From positions 5,744-69,743 of the forward strand of contig DATBGE010000132.1 in assembly GCA_036558125.1 (NCBI GenBank): a stretch of DNA of 64,000 bases, written 5' to 3'. The translations under genes were made by a program, and so were the position numbers. Shown piece after piece: positions 37,549-46,551 of this stretch (positions are counted from its first letter, which is position 1; each line of letters opens with the position of its first letter). Under the pieces are notes generated by a model. That model made no database searches and had not been told where the DNA came from. It saw nothing but the letters and a program-made list of their open reading frames with translations. The stretch is from DATBGE01 sp036558125 (GTDB lineage Bacteria; Gemmatimonadota; Gemmatimonadetes; Gemmatimonadales; GWC2-71-9).

Positions 37549-38406
37549 AATCACCATAGCCTGCAATCCAATGAGTGCTCTTTCCTGCCGCGCCAACGCG
37601 CCGAAAGTTCCGTCCCGCCGCTGAAGGGCTAGAAGCGAGGGGATCGCCTTCCGGACCGCGCCCTTCGCCTTTTCGCTTCCTTCTGCCATGAGTGCTTCCA
37701 GAGTCATGAACGAATCGAGGCCGGACCAGGTACCGTCCTCCTTCTGACGCTTCAGCAGTAGATCCCGGTAGGCCTCGATGGCTTTTTCCTCCTCCTCGGC
37801 GTGCGCCAGCGCAGAGAGGGATGCTACGACGAATTCCATCGGGTAGTGATCGGTCGGCAAAGGTCCCATTGCCGCGGTGGCGAGACTCTCGATGTGGTTC
37901 CGCACCCCCCCGTGGGATTCCCGTCCAGCCAGGACGACGGCTCGGAGCGCAAGGCAACTGGCGGCGAAGCGGGCGGTGCCTTCGGAGCGGATCACCTTGC
38001 CGGTGGGCAGGGTGAGCGGTGCGACCCGCTCGGTTGCCGGCGCCACTGCGAAGAATCCCTTCATGAAATGCTCGCAGGTCCGGCCTGCGTGGCGGGGCGG
38101 AGTGCATCCTTCGCCGAATCGGCCCGTCGCCTCCTGCCGGACGAGGAGCCAGTCGGAGAGTCTCGTCGTGGAGGCGGCGTCACCGCCGAGGTCATGCAAC
38201 TCCACGATCGCCCACGCGGTTGAAACGAACGCGCCGCCCACGCTGCCATCGACGCGAATCTCGGCGATCAGGCGGCGGGCAAGATCCTTCGCGAGCTGTG
38301 GATCGTCCGCCGAGGGATTGCCGAGCAGGCGGCGGGCGAGAATTCCCTGTCTGGTGGGCGCCGAGGCGAAATAGGCTTGCAGCCGCGCGATGCCTTCCAC
38401 TGCCAT
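37540..38406 (-). CDS. Alpha/alpha-toroid (prenyltransferase/terpene-cyclase-repeat-like) protein
   Basis: Protein of 288 aa starting at ATG 38406, overlapping the upstream stop (TAATG). The segments LLVRQEATGRFGEG, LLKRQKEDGTWSGLDSFMTL and LLALQRRDGTFGALARQERA repeat every ~50-100 residues and fit the QxxDGxW/F motifs of squalene-cyclase/prenyltransferase-like alpha/alpha barrels. No DxDD or DCTAE catalytic motif is visible, so enzyme activity is not claimed. Its last codons lie inside the heptamer array. Confidence 0.6.
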   Translation of the reverse strand: MAVEGIARLQAYFASAPTRQGILARRLLGNPSADDPQLAKDLARRLIAEIRVDGSVGGAFVSTAWAIVELHDLGGDAASTTRLSDWLLVRQEATGRFGEGCTPPRHAGRTCEHFMKGFFAVAPATERVAPLTLPTGKVIRSEGTARFAASCLALRAVVLAGRESHGGVRNHIESLATAAMGPLPTDHYPMEFVVASLSALAHAEEEEKAIEAYRDLLLKRQKEDGTWSGLDSFMTLEALMAEGSEKAKGAVRKAIPSLLALQRRDGTFGALARQERALIGLQAMVIGT

Positions 38407-38765
38407 TATCCTAATCGCCAGGCCAGCAGCCCTCCCGCGACGATGATCCGGATCACTCCCAGGGCGACCTCGCGCCACGGCAGGATGGGACTTCGATGCT
38501 GGCGTAGCCGCAGTGGGACTTCAACGAGAACAGCGACGAGCAGGAAGAGGAGAAGCCAGCCCCCGTGCCCCAGGCTGGCGAACCAGAGGCCCGCAAACAA
38601 AGTGAGGAGGAAGGCTTCGAGTGCAGCGGCGAGCCACTCGGTGCGGCGCGACTCGTGGTGCGACCGCTCGACCGGACTTCCGCCCAGACGGAGTCGGCCT
38701 TCATGCCAGAGGATAAACCACAACGTGACGACGAGCCACGCCAACAGCAGGCGAGGCAGCGGCAT
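38406..38765 (-). CDS. Small membrane protein
   Basis: Protein of 119 aa with helices LLLAWLVVTLWFILWHEG, EWLAAALEAFLLTLFAGLWF with HGGWLLLFLLVAVLVEVP, and ALGVIRIIVAGGLLAWRLG. It ends one base into the next gene start, so it is coupled to the toroid protein. No family recognised. Confidence 0.65.
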   Translation of the reverse strand: MPLPRLLLAWLVVTLWFILWHEGRLRLGGSPVERSHHESRRTEWLAAALEAFLLTLFAGLWFASLGHGGWLLLFLLVAVLVEVPLRLRQHRSPILPWREVALGVIRIIVAGGLLAWRLG

Positions 38766-38768
38766 GGC

Positions 38769-40112
38769 CTACCAGGTTTTCCGAATGGAATCCGCGTCGT
38801 ACAACAGGCCCCGAACCATCACCCGGCTTACCTGGCGGGTATTCCGGATATCGGCGAGGGGATTCGCGTCGAGAACGACGAGGTCCGCCGCCTTGCCCGC
38901 CGCCAGCGTCCCGATGGAGTCGGCGCCGAGCAGTCTGGCACCGTTGACCGTCGCGGCACGAAGGGCGTCACTCGGGGTGAGTCCTGCGTTCACCAGCAGC
39001 GCCATCTCGGTATGCAGCGTCGGCCCGGGCGGCAGCATCTGGTTGGTCGCGTCGGTACCGGCGGCGATCACTCCGCCCGCCACCCGGAACTCCCGCACGA
39101 AGAGATCCTGCATCGGTCGCGAGGCGCGGAAGGCGGCGTAATCGGCATCGGTCCATCCAGCCCGCGCCTTGAGATCGGGAAGATTCCACCGCTTGATTTC
39201 GGAATCCGGAACCGACTTGAGATCGGGGTCCAACAGCATAGCCGGATCATCCAGCCGGCTGAAGGTATCGTGCAGCACGAGAGTCGGGATGAGGATGACG
39301 TTCCGGTCCACCAGGGTCGCGGCGACGCGCGCGAGGCTGGTCGAATCCAGCTTGGCCCAGCTCTTCTCGAAGGCGTTCCAGCCACGGAAAAACGAGGCCC
39401 GGTGTTCGGCATAGAGTTTTTCTGCTCCCCGCGGATTCGCCGCTTCGGGGATGCCGGTCATATGCTCGATCGAGGCTACCCCCAGCCTTGAGGCGGTCTC
39501 GGCATCGGTGAGACCGAGGTGCGCCGTCACCTTGAGGTTGAGCGCGTTCGCCTCGTCGAGCAGCGCCTTGAAGAGCTCCGGCGTGATTCTCGTGTAGGTC
39601 TTGATGAAGTCGACACCGGCCACCGCCCGGGCGTCCACCGCGCGGCGGGCCTGAGCCGCGGTCTTCACCTCGGTCGCGTCTCCATACGTTGCGGGCGCCC
39701 CGTCGATCATTGCCCCCGCGGAATACACTCGGGGCCACGCGTTCCCACCCAGGCTGGCTTCCTCGCGCAGAGCCAGAACCGAGTCCATGTTACCGTGGGT
39801 ATCGCGAACGCTGGTGATCCCGTACGCCAGGAACCGGGGCAGGGACCAGCGTGAGGAGTGGACGTGAGAATCGATGAGTCCGGGGATGATCCATTTGCCG
39901 CTGACGTCGATCTCCTCGGCTGTCTTGGGAATCTTGAATCCCTCGCGGGGGGATACCGTTTCCACCCTGCCCTGGTAGATCACGATCACCCCGTCCCGGA
40001 GAACGGTGCCGCCGCTGCCGTCGATGATGTTGCCACCGACCAGCGCGATCCGGTCTTTCTCGCGGGGAGCGCATGCCGCCAGCGCGGCGAGGAGCAGAAG
40101 GCTAGCGCGCAT
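38769..40112 (-). CDS. Exported amidohydrolase lipoprotein
   Basis: Protein of 447 aa. ATG 40112 gives a lipoprotein signal (MRASLLLLAALAACAPREK, lipobox LAAC); an earlier ATG at 40148 overlaps the upstream gene more. The metal-dependent hydrolase pattern is visible: WIIPGLIDSHVHSS (His-x-His), FIKTYTRITPELF (possible bridging Lys), VTAHLGL (His), SIEHMTG (His) and VIAAGTDATNQM (Asp). Such imidazolonepropionase-like enzymes act as periplasmic prolidases or dipeptidases. Exact substrate unknown. Confidence 0.88.
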   Translation of the reverse strand: MRASLLLLAALAACAPREKDRIALVGGNIIDGSGGTVLRDGVIVIYQGRVETVSPREGFKIPKTAEEIDVSGKWIIPGLIDSHVHSSRWSLPRFLAYGITSVRDTHGNMDSVLALREEASLGGNAWPRVYSAGAMIDGAPATYGDATEVKTAAQARRAVDARAVAGVDFIKTYTRITPELFKALLDEANALNLKVTAHLGLTDAETASRLGVASIEHMTGIPEAANPRGAEKLYAEHRASFFRGWNAFEKSWAKLDSTSLARVAATLVDRNVILIPTLVLHDTFSRLDDPAMLLDPDLKSVPDSEIKRWNLPDLKARAGWTDADYAAFRASRPMQDLFVREFRVAGGVIAAGTDATNQMLPPGPTLHTEMALLVNAGLTPSDALRAATVNGARLLGADSIGTLAAGKAADLVVLDANPLADIRNTRQVSRVMVRGLLYDADSIRKTW

Positions 40113-40566
40113 CAGTCGAGGTGTGATCGTGGAGGATCTTCCAACCATCGGATCGGCGCTCCATCACGAGGGTGAAGGGACCGCTGGCGGTGGTGCCCTC
40201 GGTGTTATAGAGGATGAACCGGGCGGTTACCAGAGCAAGCGTGGAGCTGAGCGGCCGGACATCGAATTCCTCAAACCGCAGACTGTCCCGGGTGGCCCCC
40301 GGCGCAAATCGCGGTGCGTAGTGGCTTCGGATGAGGTCGATCCCCTTGACCAGGTGCCCGCCAGAGACGTACGACGTGAGGCTGTCGTGAGCATAGTCTG
40401 CCATGAAGGCATCCAGGTCGCCCCGGTTCCATGCGTGGGCCGAACGGGCAAATTGCTGCTGAAAGTTGGAAGTCAGAGCCGCCCGATCCGGGAGCGGTTG
40501 GGGGCTCGGTGTGGAAGAAGAGCAGGCCACGAGCAGGGCCAGAGCCAGCGGGATCGCTCGAACCAT
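40102..40566 (-). CDS. SnoaL/NTF2-like (DUF4440-type) lipoprotein
   Basis: Protein of 154 aa with start ATG 40566 (MVRAIPLALALLVACSSSTP, lipobox LVAC). The mature part reads HAWNRGDLDAFMADYAHDSL, then KGIDLIRSHYAPRF and VMERRSDGWKILHDHTS, a classic cone-shaped NTF2/SnoaL fold pattern. It may bind a small hydrophobic ligand or act as an isomerase-like scaffold. Overlaps the amidohydrolase gene by 11 bases, so the two are co-expressed. Confidence 0.8.
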   Translation of the reverse strand: MVRAIPLALALLVACSSSTPSPQPLPDRAALTSNFQQQFARSAHAWNRGDLDAFMADYAHDSLTSYVSGGHLVKGIDLIRSHYAPRFAPGATRDSLRFEEFDVRPLSSTLALVTARFILYNTEGTTASGPFTLVMERRSDGWKILHDHTSTDAR

Positions 40567-40670
40567 GAATTCCGGATGGTGGAGATGCTGAAACGTGAGG
40601 AGGGTGCGGGTCCGGCGCAAGGTGAAATAGCGCACTTCCTTGAGTCCCGACCTCGGGGGTAGGCTTCGGC

Positions 40671-42134
40671 ATGGACGTTGTGTCTCGCTTCCGGCGGCCG
40701 GACGCCCCCGCGCTCATCCTCGTCAGTAATCGTGAACCGTTCATTCATGAGCGAGATGCCTCGGGGCAGATCACCGTCAGCCACCCCGCGGGAGGTCTGA
40801 CTGCGGCACTTCAGCCCATGCTCGCCGCGACCGGCGGCACCTGGATCGCCTGGGGAAGCGGGGCCGCGGATTTCGATGTCACCGACGGGCACGATGGAGT
40901 GCGCGTCCCGCCCCAGAATCCCGCCTACCGGCTTCGCCGCCTCCGGCTTACTCCCGAGGAAGTGCGCGGTTACTACATCGAAACCGCCAACCGGGCCTTG
41001 TGGCCTCTCTGTCACTCCCAGATCTCCCTGCTGATCTACGAAGAGGAACACTGGAAAACCTACCGCCGGGTCAACGAGCGGTTCGCCGCCGCGGCGGTCA
41101 GCGAGGCCAAGGGCCGGGAAGCGGTCGTCTGGCTCCAGGACTATCACCTGGCATGCGTCCCCGCGATGCTGCGAGCTGCCCGGCGGCTCTTCGTCCACCA
41201 GTTCTGGCATATTCCTTGGCCACCCCCCGACATCCTTCGCCTGTTGCCACCCGCTCGCATCCTGGTCCGCTCCCTGCTGGGTAATGACCTCCTTGGCTTT
41301 CAGACGAAGGCCGACTGCCGCAACTTCTTCGCCGCGGTCCGCCGGTTCGTCCCCGAGGCGAAGGTGGAGCTGGGCCACGGCCGCGTGAAGTTCGGCGGCA
41401 AGCGCACCGTGGTCCGCGCATTTCCGATTTCCATCGACGTCAAGGCGTTCGAACGCTCCTCCGCCCGGGCCGATGTCGCCGAGATGTCGCGGCGAATCCG
41501 GCGTACTGCCTTGCCTCGAGGTGGCCAGCTGCTGCTTGGCGTAGACCGGGTCGATTACACCAAGGGCATCCCGCGGCGCTTCCGCGCCATCGAACGACTG
41601 TTGGAGGTGCATCCCGAGCACATCGGTCGGGTAGTCCTGCTCCAGATCGCGGTGCCCTCGCGTGGGGAAGTGCCGGAGTACGTGGCCTATGAGGAAGAAG
41701 TCGCGGAGATCGCGCAACAGGTGAACCGCCGTTATCGTCGAGGAGACTGGCAGCCGATTCGCCTGGTGCGCGAAGGACAGGACCCCGTCGCCCTGACGGC
41801 CTTCTATCGGGCGGCTGACCTCTGTGTGGTATCTCCACTTCAGGACGGCATGAATCTCGTCGCCAAGGAATTCGTTGCCTGCCAGCGCGACCGGCTCGGC
41901 GCCCTGGTCCTGAGCCGCTTCGCCGGGGCCGTGCACGAGATGCGCGGCGCATTCCTGGTTAACCCATATGACGTCGGCGCCGTTGCGGAAACCATTCACA
42001 CGGCCCTCGCGACGCCTCCCGAAGAACGGGAGCGTCGCCTGGTGCGGATGCGGCGCCGGCTCGAAGCCAGCACGGTCTTCGACTGGATGGAATCCATCTT
42101 TGCCGAAGTCGAGCGGCTGAGACATAAGAAGTGA
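40671..42134 (+). CDS. otsA: Trehalose-6-phosphate synthase
   Basis: Protein of 487 aa, GT20 family. Landmarks: LILVSNREPF, SHPAGGLTAALQPMLAATGG, VWLQDYHLACVPAMLR, HQFWHIPWPPPDIL, LLGNDLLGFQTKADCRNFFA, GVDRVDYTKGIPRRF (phosphate and UDP-glucose contacts) and VSPLQDGMNLVAKEFVACQ. It joins UDP- or ADP-glucose to glucose-6-phosphate, giving trehalose-6-phosphate. Overlaps otsB by 4 bases. Confidence 0.96.
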   Translation: MDVVSRFRRPDAPALILVSNREPFIHERDASGQITVSHPAGGLTAALQPMLAATGGTWIAWGSGAADFDVTDGHDGVRVPPQNPAYRLRRLRLTPEEVRGYYIETANRALWPLCHSQISLLIYEEEHWKTYRRVNERFAAAAVSEAKGREAVVWLQDYHLACVPAMLRAARRLFVHQFWHIPWPPPDILRLLPPARILVRSLLGNDLLGFQTKADCRNFFAAVRRFVPEAKVELGHGRVKFGGKRTVVRAFPISIDVKAFERSSARADVAEMSRRIRRTALPRGGQLLLGVDRVDYTKGIPRRFRAIERLLEVHPEHIGRVVLLQIAVPSRGEVPEYVAYEEEVAEIAQQVNRRYRRGDWQPIRLVREGQDPVALTAFYRAADLCVVSPLQDGMNLVAKEFVACQRDRLGALVLSRFAGAVHEMRGAFLVNPYDVGAVAETIHTALATPPEERERRLVRMRRRLEASTVFDWMESIFAEVERLRHKK

Positions 42135-42910
42135 TCCGACCGCTCGCTCAGGCCGAGAAGGAATTCGGCCGGCTCGCCATGGTGAGCCGGCCAGTCCTGT
42201 TTCTCGACCTGGACGGTACCCTGGCGCCGCTGGTGGACTGGCCGCGGGAAAAGGCCCGGGTGCCCCTGGTAACCCGCAATGTCATCCGGTCACTCCGGCA
42301 GTGCGGCGCAGAGGTGATCATTGTCTCGGGACGGGATGTCGATGGGGTCATGAGTGTGCTTCGGACCCCGGTGGATGCCGTCATCGGAAATCATGGAGCC
42401 GATCTTCTCGAGGGTGCGGACCGGCGCCGCTGGTTGCATGGCGATCCCCGCCGGCTTCGCCGCGCGGCCCGATTTCTGGAGGACTGGTTTCGCAACTGGC
42501 CCAGTGTCTGGGTGCAGACCAAGCCCTATTCGATCGCCGTCCACTGGCGTGGATCAACCGAGTTCGGGAAGAAGGTCTGGGAGGAAACCGCGGAGCTGTT
42601 GCTGGGCTGGGGACTGGACGCGCACACCGGCCGCCGGGTCATCGACGTCCGGTTGCCCGGGGTCAACAAGGGCCGCGCTGTGCTCGGCTGGCTCAGGACC
42701 CGGGAGCCAGGGGCCATCCGCCGCGGGATGGTATGTTATGCCGGGGACGATACCACGGACGAATATGCCTTTGAGGCGCTCGAGGGTCGCGCGATGACGA
42801 TCGTGGTCGGGAAGCGAGCTCGCGGCGCGGCGTACCGAACAGCCAGTCCCGCCAGCCTCACCCGCTGGCTTGGGCGGCTGGCCAAGATCAGGAAAAGCAA
42901 GAAGGACTGA
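42131..42910 (+). CDS. otsB: Trehalose-6-phosphate phosphatase
   Basis: Protein of 259 aa, GTG start overlapping the otsA stop. HAD motif I is LFLDLDGTLAPLVD with Asp26 as nucleophile and Asp28 as general acid. Motif II VIIVSGRD, the cap signature NHGADL, and motif IV CYAGDDTTDEYAFEAL follow. It removes phosphate from trehalose-6-phosphate. A hairpin begins inside its last codons. Confidence 0.94.
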   Translation: MIRPLAQAEKEFGRLAMVSRPVLFLDLDGTLAPLVDWPREKARVPLVTRNVIRSLRQCGAEVIIVSGRDVDGVMSVLRTPVDAVIGNHGADLLEGADRRRWLHGDPRRLRRAARFLEDWFRNWPSVWVQTKPYSIAVHWRGSTEFGKKVWEETAELLLGWGLDAHTGRRVIDVRLPGVNKGRAVLGWLRTREPGAIRRGMVCYAGDDTTDEYAFEALEGRAMTIVVGKRARGAAYRTASPASLTRWLGRLAKIRKSKKD

Positions 42911-42924
42911 GTCAGTTCAGTCCT
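42903..42924 (+). other. Perfect hairpin spanning the otsB stop codon
   Basis: AGGACTGA (42903-42910) and TCAGTCCT (42917-42924) are perfect 8-bp arms around GTCAGT. The left arm contains the otsB stop. No T-run follows, so it is more likely an mRNA-processing or stability element than a full terminator between otsB and the GH15 gene. Confidence 0.45.
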
Positions 42925-42959
42925 CACTCCACAGTCCTTTAACTCGCGACTCTCCCGCC

Positions 42960-44789
42960 ATGCCCGACCAACCACCCATCTCGAGCTACGGCCTGATCGG
43001 CGACCTGCGCACCGCCGCGCTGGTAGGGCTGCATGGCGGGGTGGACTGGTGTTGCCTCCCAAGGTTCGATAGCCCGAGCATCTTCGCGGCGATTCTCGAT
43101 CCTGATCACGGCGGCACTTGGCTGATCCAGCCCGACGAGCCGCACACCGCCAGGCAACGTTACCTCCCCTCCACCAATATCCTCGAGACCACGTTCCGGA
43201 CCGACGACGGAGAGGTCAAAGTGGTGGATTTCATGCCGGTCGGCTTCGACGGAAAACCACCCAGCCGGCATCCCGAGCTCCACCGCAAGGTGACTTGCAC
43301 CGGCGGGCGGGCGCGCATGCGGATCGATTTCATGGCCCGGTTCGACTATGCCGCAGGCGAGACCCGGATCGAGGAACTGCGCCACGGCATATTCGCCACC
43401 GACCGGCGTGAGGAGGTCGCCACTCTTTCGAGTGCGGTGCCGTTCGAGTGGAGTATCCGCGACGGCCGCGCGGTGACCCTGTTTCCTATTGTGGAGGGCG
43501 AGTCCCGCTGGCTGGTGCTGCGCTACGACGACGACGACGTTCACCCCGTGGATCGTTACGACAGCGCCCGCAAGCTCGAGGTGACCGCCGCCTACTGGCG
43601 GGTCTGGGCCTCGCAGCTTCGCTACACCGGACCGTACCACAGTCAGGTCGAACGCTCTGCTCTGGCGCTCAAGCTGCTCACCGATGGCGAGAGCGGCGGC
43701 ATCATCGCGGCGCCGACGACCTCTTTGCCCGAGGTACTCGGCGGAGTGCGCAACTGGGATTACCGCTTCGTCTGGCTGCGGGATGCCGCCTTCACTCTCG
43801 AGGCGCTCGAGGGCGTAGGACATCACGAGGAGGCGGATCACTTCATGCGCTTTCTCAAGCGAGTCTGCCGCCACGAATCGGATCAGCACCTGCAGATCAT
43901 GTACGGCCTGGACGGACGCCGGGAGCTGACCGAGCGCTCGCTGGATCATCTGAGCGGCTACTTCGGATCGCGCCCCGTACGGGTCGGAAACGCCGCGGCG
44001 GGTCAGCTGCAGCTCGATGTTTACGGAGACGTCATGGCGACCGCGGAAATCTGGCGGCGCTACCACGAAATGACCGATGGCACCTGGCGAGTGCTCCGTC
44101 CTCTGGTCGACTGGGTGAGCCGGAACTGGCGGCTTCCCGACTCGAGCATCTGGGAGATGCGAAGCGGGGCTCGGCACTATGTCTACAGCAAGTTGATGAG
44201 CTGGGTCGCCCTCGATCGGGGAATCCGCATGGCCGAGGCGATGGGAATGGATGGAGACGCTAAACGCTGGCGAACCGAGAGAGGCCTGGTGCGCGAGGAG
44301 ATCCTGAGCCACGGCTGGAGCGAGTCGAAGCAATCCTTCGTTCAGGTCTATGACGATCCCGAAACTCTGGATGCCGCCGCGTTGGCCGTCGGGCTCCGGG
44401 GATTTCTTCCCTGGGACGATCCTCGAACGATCGGGACGGTCCGGGCGGTGGCCCGGGAGCTGACGACCGGCGACGGCGAGCTGGTCGTGCGCTACCGCAG
44501 TCCCGACGGCCTGCTGGGTGAAGAGGGAGCCTTCTCGATCTGTACCTTCTGGCTCGCCGAATCACTCTTGCGGATCGGAGATCGAAAGGGCGCGGAGCGC
44601 ATTTTCCGGCGGATGATGAACCAGGCCAACCACCTTGGTCTCTATTCCGAGGAAATCGATCCCGCGAGTGGAGTAGCGCTGGGGAACTTCCCCCAGGCCT
44701 TCACCCATGTGGCATTAATCAATTGTGCTGTCGCAATGATGGGGAGCCCACCGACCAACGGGGAAGAGGAGGAATGGGAGGAGGCGTGA
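42960..44789 (+). CDS. GH15 family glycoside hydrolase (trehalase or glucoamylase-like)
   Basis: Protein of 609 aa; ATG 42960 gives the conserved GH15 start PPISSYGLIGDLRTAALVGL, then GGVDWCCLPRFDSPSIF. Catalytic blocks: RNWDYRFVWLRDAAFTLEAL (W272-L-R-D275), and GLYSEEIDPASGVALGNFPQ with E564/E565 near the expected general base. GH15 proteins of this two-domain type include bacterial trehalases. Direct linkage to otsAB favours trehalose cleavage over starch, though this is inference. No signal peptide, so cytoplasmic. Confidence 0.9.
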   Translation: MPDQPPISSYGLIGDLRTAALVGLHGGVDWCCLPRFDSPSIFAAILDPDHGGTWLIQPDEPHTARQRYLPSTNILETTFRTDDGEVKVVDFMPVGFDGKPPSRHPELHRKVTCTGGRARMRIDFMARFDYAAGETRIEELRHGIFATDRREEVATLSSAVPFEWSIRDGRAVTLFPIVEGESRWLVLRYDDDDVHPVDRYDSARKLEVTAAYWRVWASQLRYTGPYHSQVERSALALKLLTDGESGGIIAAPTTSLPEVLGGVRNWDYRFVWLRDAAFTLEALEGVGHHEEADHFMRFLKRVCRHESDQHLQIMYGLDGRRELTERSLDHLSGYFGSRPVRVGNAAAGQLQLDVYGDVMATAEIWRRYHEMTDGTWRVLRPLVDWVSRNWRLPDSSIWEMRSGARHYVYSKLMSWVALDRGIRMAEAMGMDGDAKRWRTERGLVREEILSHGWSESKQSFVQVYDDPETLDAAALAVGLRGFLPWDDPRTIGTVRAVARELTTGDGELVVRYRSPDGLLGEEGAFSICTFWLAESLLRIGDRKGAERIFRRMMNQANHLGLYSEEIDPASGVALGNFPQAFTHVALINCAVAMMGSPPTNGEEEEWEEA

Positions 44790-44791
44790 GA

Positions 44792-44862
44792 GTGAGGGGT
44801 AAGGAGTAAGGAGAAGGCTTTTCAACCTCACTCCTTACTCCTTACTCCTTACTCCTCACTTC
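44792..44862. repeat. GTAAGGA heptamer inverted repeat between convergent genes
   Basis: Left arm GTGAGGGGTAAGGAGTAAGG and following bases (44792-44818), right arm with CTCCTTA heptamers three times in a row (44826-44862, ending CTCCTCAC). The arms pair almost completely around a loop containing AAGGCTTTT. It sits in the 85-base space between the GH15 stop (44789) and the convergent lipoprotein stop (44875), and could terminate both. Confidence 0.8.
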
Positions 44863-44874
44863 TAACGCTTTACT

Positions 44875-45582
44875 CTACTGCGGTGTGCAATCCGATGTGG
44901 TCCAGGTAAATGTGTCGGCACCCACATCGAAGGTTCCGGTCGCGGTGCTCGGTGAGCCCTGGGTGATGGTTCCGACGCCCGTCGTTGCACCGGCCAGTGT
45001 GATCGTCGTTCCACCGGTAACCGTTCCATCGACTGCCACCGGGGTAGTGGATCCGCTGGTGAAGTAATTTCCTGCCAGAACTCCGTTTACAACCACGAAT
45101 CCAAAGGATCCGCTTCCAGGAGTACCAGTGAAGGTGCCACAGAAGGCCTGGCCGCTCCCGTCATCCATCAGCGAAACGAAAACTCCTTGGGTAGGCCCTG
45201 GTCCGCTCCATGCCCCTTCGAGGCGGCTGACGCCGTCGAAGGTACCGCCGAAGACGTAGCCTTGATCACTCACGGCCAACAGGTCAGTGGCGGGGTCGTA
45301 TGTTCCCGTTAGACTGATCGTTGAGGCGGTGGGCGCGACATTGTTGAGGGCGACGGTCGCCGCGATGGGAGCCATGGCACTTAATGCGGGTGGGGCGGGT
45401 GCGTCGGTGGCTGCGATAGCCTGCATACCACCGAAATCCGTGGCATTGTCAGCCTGAACGATTCCGGTCCAGACAGTTGAGGTCGAGCCTCCTCCCCCAT
45501 TGTTATCGTCATCACTACAAGCGGCCGTCAGTGCCAAAGCGGCCAAGACCGTGGCCGTGAGGCCGCGTTGAATCACTTTCAT
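44875..45582 (-). CDS. Exported lipoprotein with Gly/Thr-rich beta repeats
   Basis: Protein of 235 aa starting at ATG 45582 with AAGGAG 8-9 bases upstream. The signal KVIQRGLTATVLAALALTAA leads to lipobox TAAC, then an acidic linker SDDDNNGGGG. The mature part is a chain of beta segments with Thr/Gly-rich turns (TVTGGTTITLAGATTGVGTI). No enzymatic motif; probably a surface or periplasmic binding domain. The 158-base 5' gap contains a 10-bp palindrome ACACGCGTGT. Confidence 0.65.
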   Translation of the reverse strand: MKVIQRGLTATVLAALALTAACSDDDNNGGGGSTSTVWTGIVQADNATDFGGMQAIAATDAPAPPALSAMAPIAATVALNNVAPTASTISLTGTYDPATDLLAVSDQGYVFGGTFDGVSRLEGAWSGPGPTQGVFVSLMDDGSGQAFCGTFTGTPGSGSFGFVVVNGVLAGNYFTSGSTTPVAVDGTVTGGTTITLAGATTGVGTITQGSPSTATGTFDVGADTFTWTTSDCTPQ

Positions 45583-45740
45583 TTGACGAACTCCTTCTAT
45601 AAGGTCACTGTGAGCCGGATCACACGGGATCGCCCCGTCCCACGCCCACACGCGTGTTGTATCAAAAGGCTGATCGCTTGGCGGTGTCAAGCTACGAGTC
45701 TTACGGCGGGGTCACAGCAATCGCGATTCGGAGGCGGGCG

Positions 45741-46217
45741 TCAAAGGTCCTTCAGGTAGTGCACCGTTTCGGGCCGATATCCCAGATGCTCGTACAAGCC
45801 GAGGGCGCGCTGATTGGTCGCGAAGACATTCAGGGTAACTCGAGTGTACCCCTGCTCCCGGGACCAGTCCTCCGCCGCCTGCATCAGCCCTCGCGCGATG
45901 CCACGCCCTTCGGCTTCGGGCGCCAGGGCCAGGATCTCCACGTGGGCGTGCGGCTGGTGAGTGAAGTAGTCCTCCCTGGTGGTGATGAAGACATAACCGA
46001 GTTGTTGCCCTTCGGCAGTCTCCGCCACGCGGATCGTGTTCTGCCGGATCGGATGGTTCAGCGCCTCGAGCAGAATCGCGTGATCGGCGGCTCCGATTTC
46101 CGAGCGGCTACGCCATGGCGGAACGGGGAAGTCTCCCAGTCGCTCGGACAGCTTCAGCAGAAAGGGCTGGTCCTCCGGACCCGCCACCCGGATTCGAATT
46201 CCGGGTGGCATGCTCAT
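45741..46217 (-). CDS. GNAT family N-acetyltransferase
   Basis: Protein of 158 aa: IRIRVAGPEDQPFLLKLSER at the N-terminus, LGYVFITTREDYFTHQPHAH in the middle, and VEILALAPEAEGRGIARGLM, the acetyl-CoA loop, followed by VTLNVFATNQRALGLYEHLG. Typical single-domain GNAT; substrate unknown. Not closely similar to the GNAT at 24052-24504. Confidence 0.88.
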   Translation of the reverse strand: MSMPPGIRIRVAGPEDQPFLLKLSERLGDFPVPPWRSRSEIGAADHAILLEALNHPIRQNTIRVAETAEGQQLGYVFITTREDYFTHQPHAHVEILALAPEAEGRGIARGLMQAAEDWSREQGYTRVTLNVFATNQRALGLYEHLGYRPETVHYLKDL

Positions 46218-46263
46218 GTGCCGCAGCGTTGAGTCTCCTACGGGTTGGTTCCCTTACCGCCGA

Positions 46264-46509
46264 CTAGCGGACGTGCCGGAAGGTCAGGCGCCGTACCGCG
46301 AGCGACATGGTGGATGGATCTACTCCGAACTTCTTTGCGAGGACCTTGATCTGGGCGCCACGCTTGTAGAGCCGCCGGGCCAGCTGGACTTTCTTCTCGG
46401 TCAGTTTCGCAGCGTAGTTGTCACTGCCTTTTCGATGGGCACCACCGCCATAGCGCTTCGGCTGGCGACGGGAGGACCAGCGGGTCTTATGATCACGAGT
46501 GCGGGGCAT
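46264..46509 (-). CDS. Small basic helix-turn-helix protein
   Basis: Protein of 81 aa, very Arg/Lys-rich N-terminus (MPRTRDHKTRWSSRRQPKRY). The C-terminus KKVQLARRLYKRGAQIKVLA, then KKFGVDPSTMSLAVR, is a resolvase/Hin-type HTH with the R-R-LTFRHV end seen in some phage and HNH-linked DNA-binding proteins. Probable small DNA-binding protein; target unknown. Confidence 0.7.
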   Translation of the reverse strand: MPRTRDHKTRWSSRRQPKRYGGGAHRKGSDNYAAKLTEKKVQLARRLYKRGAQIKVLAKKFGVDPSTMSLAVRRLTFRHVR

Positions 46510-46551
46510 AGGACATTCACGGAATTGGATGGTAGGGAGTAAGCGCCGTCC

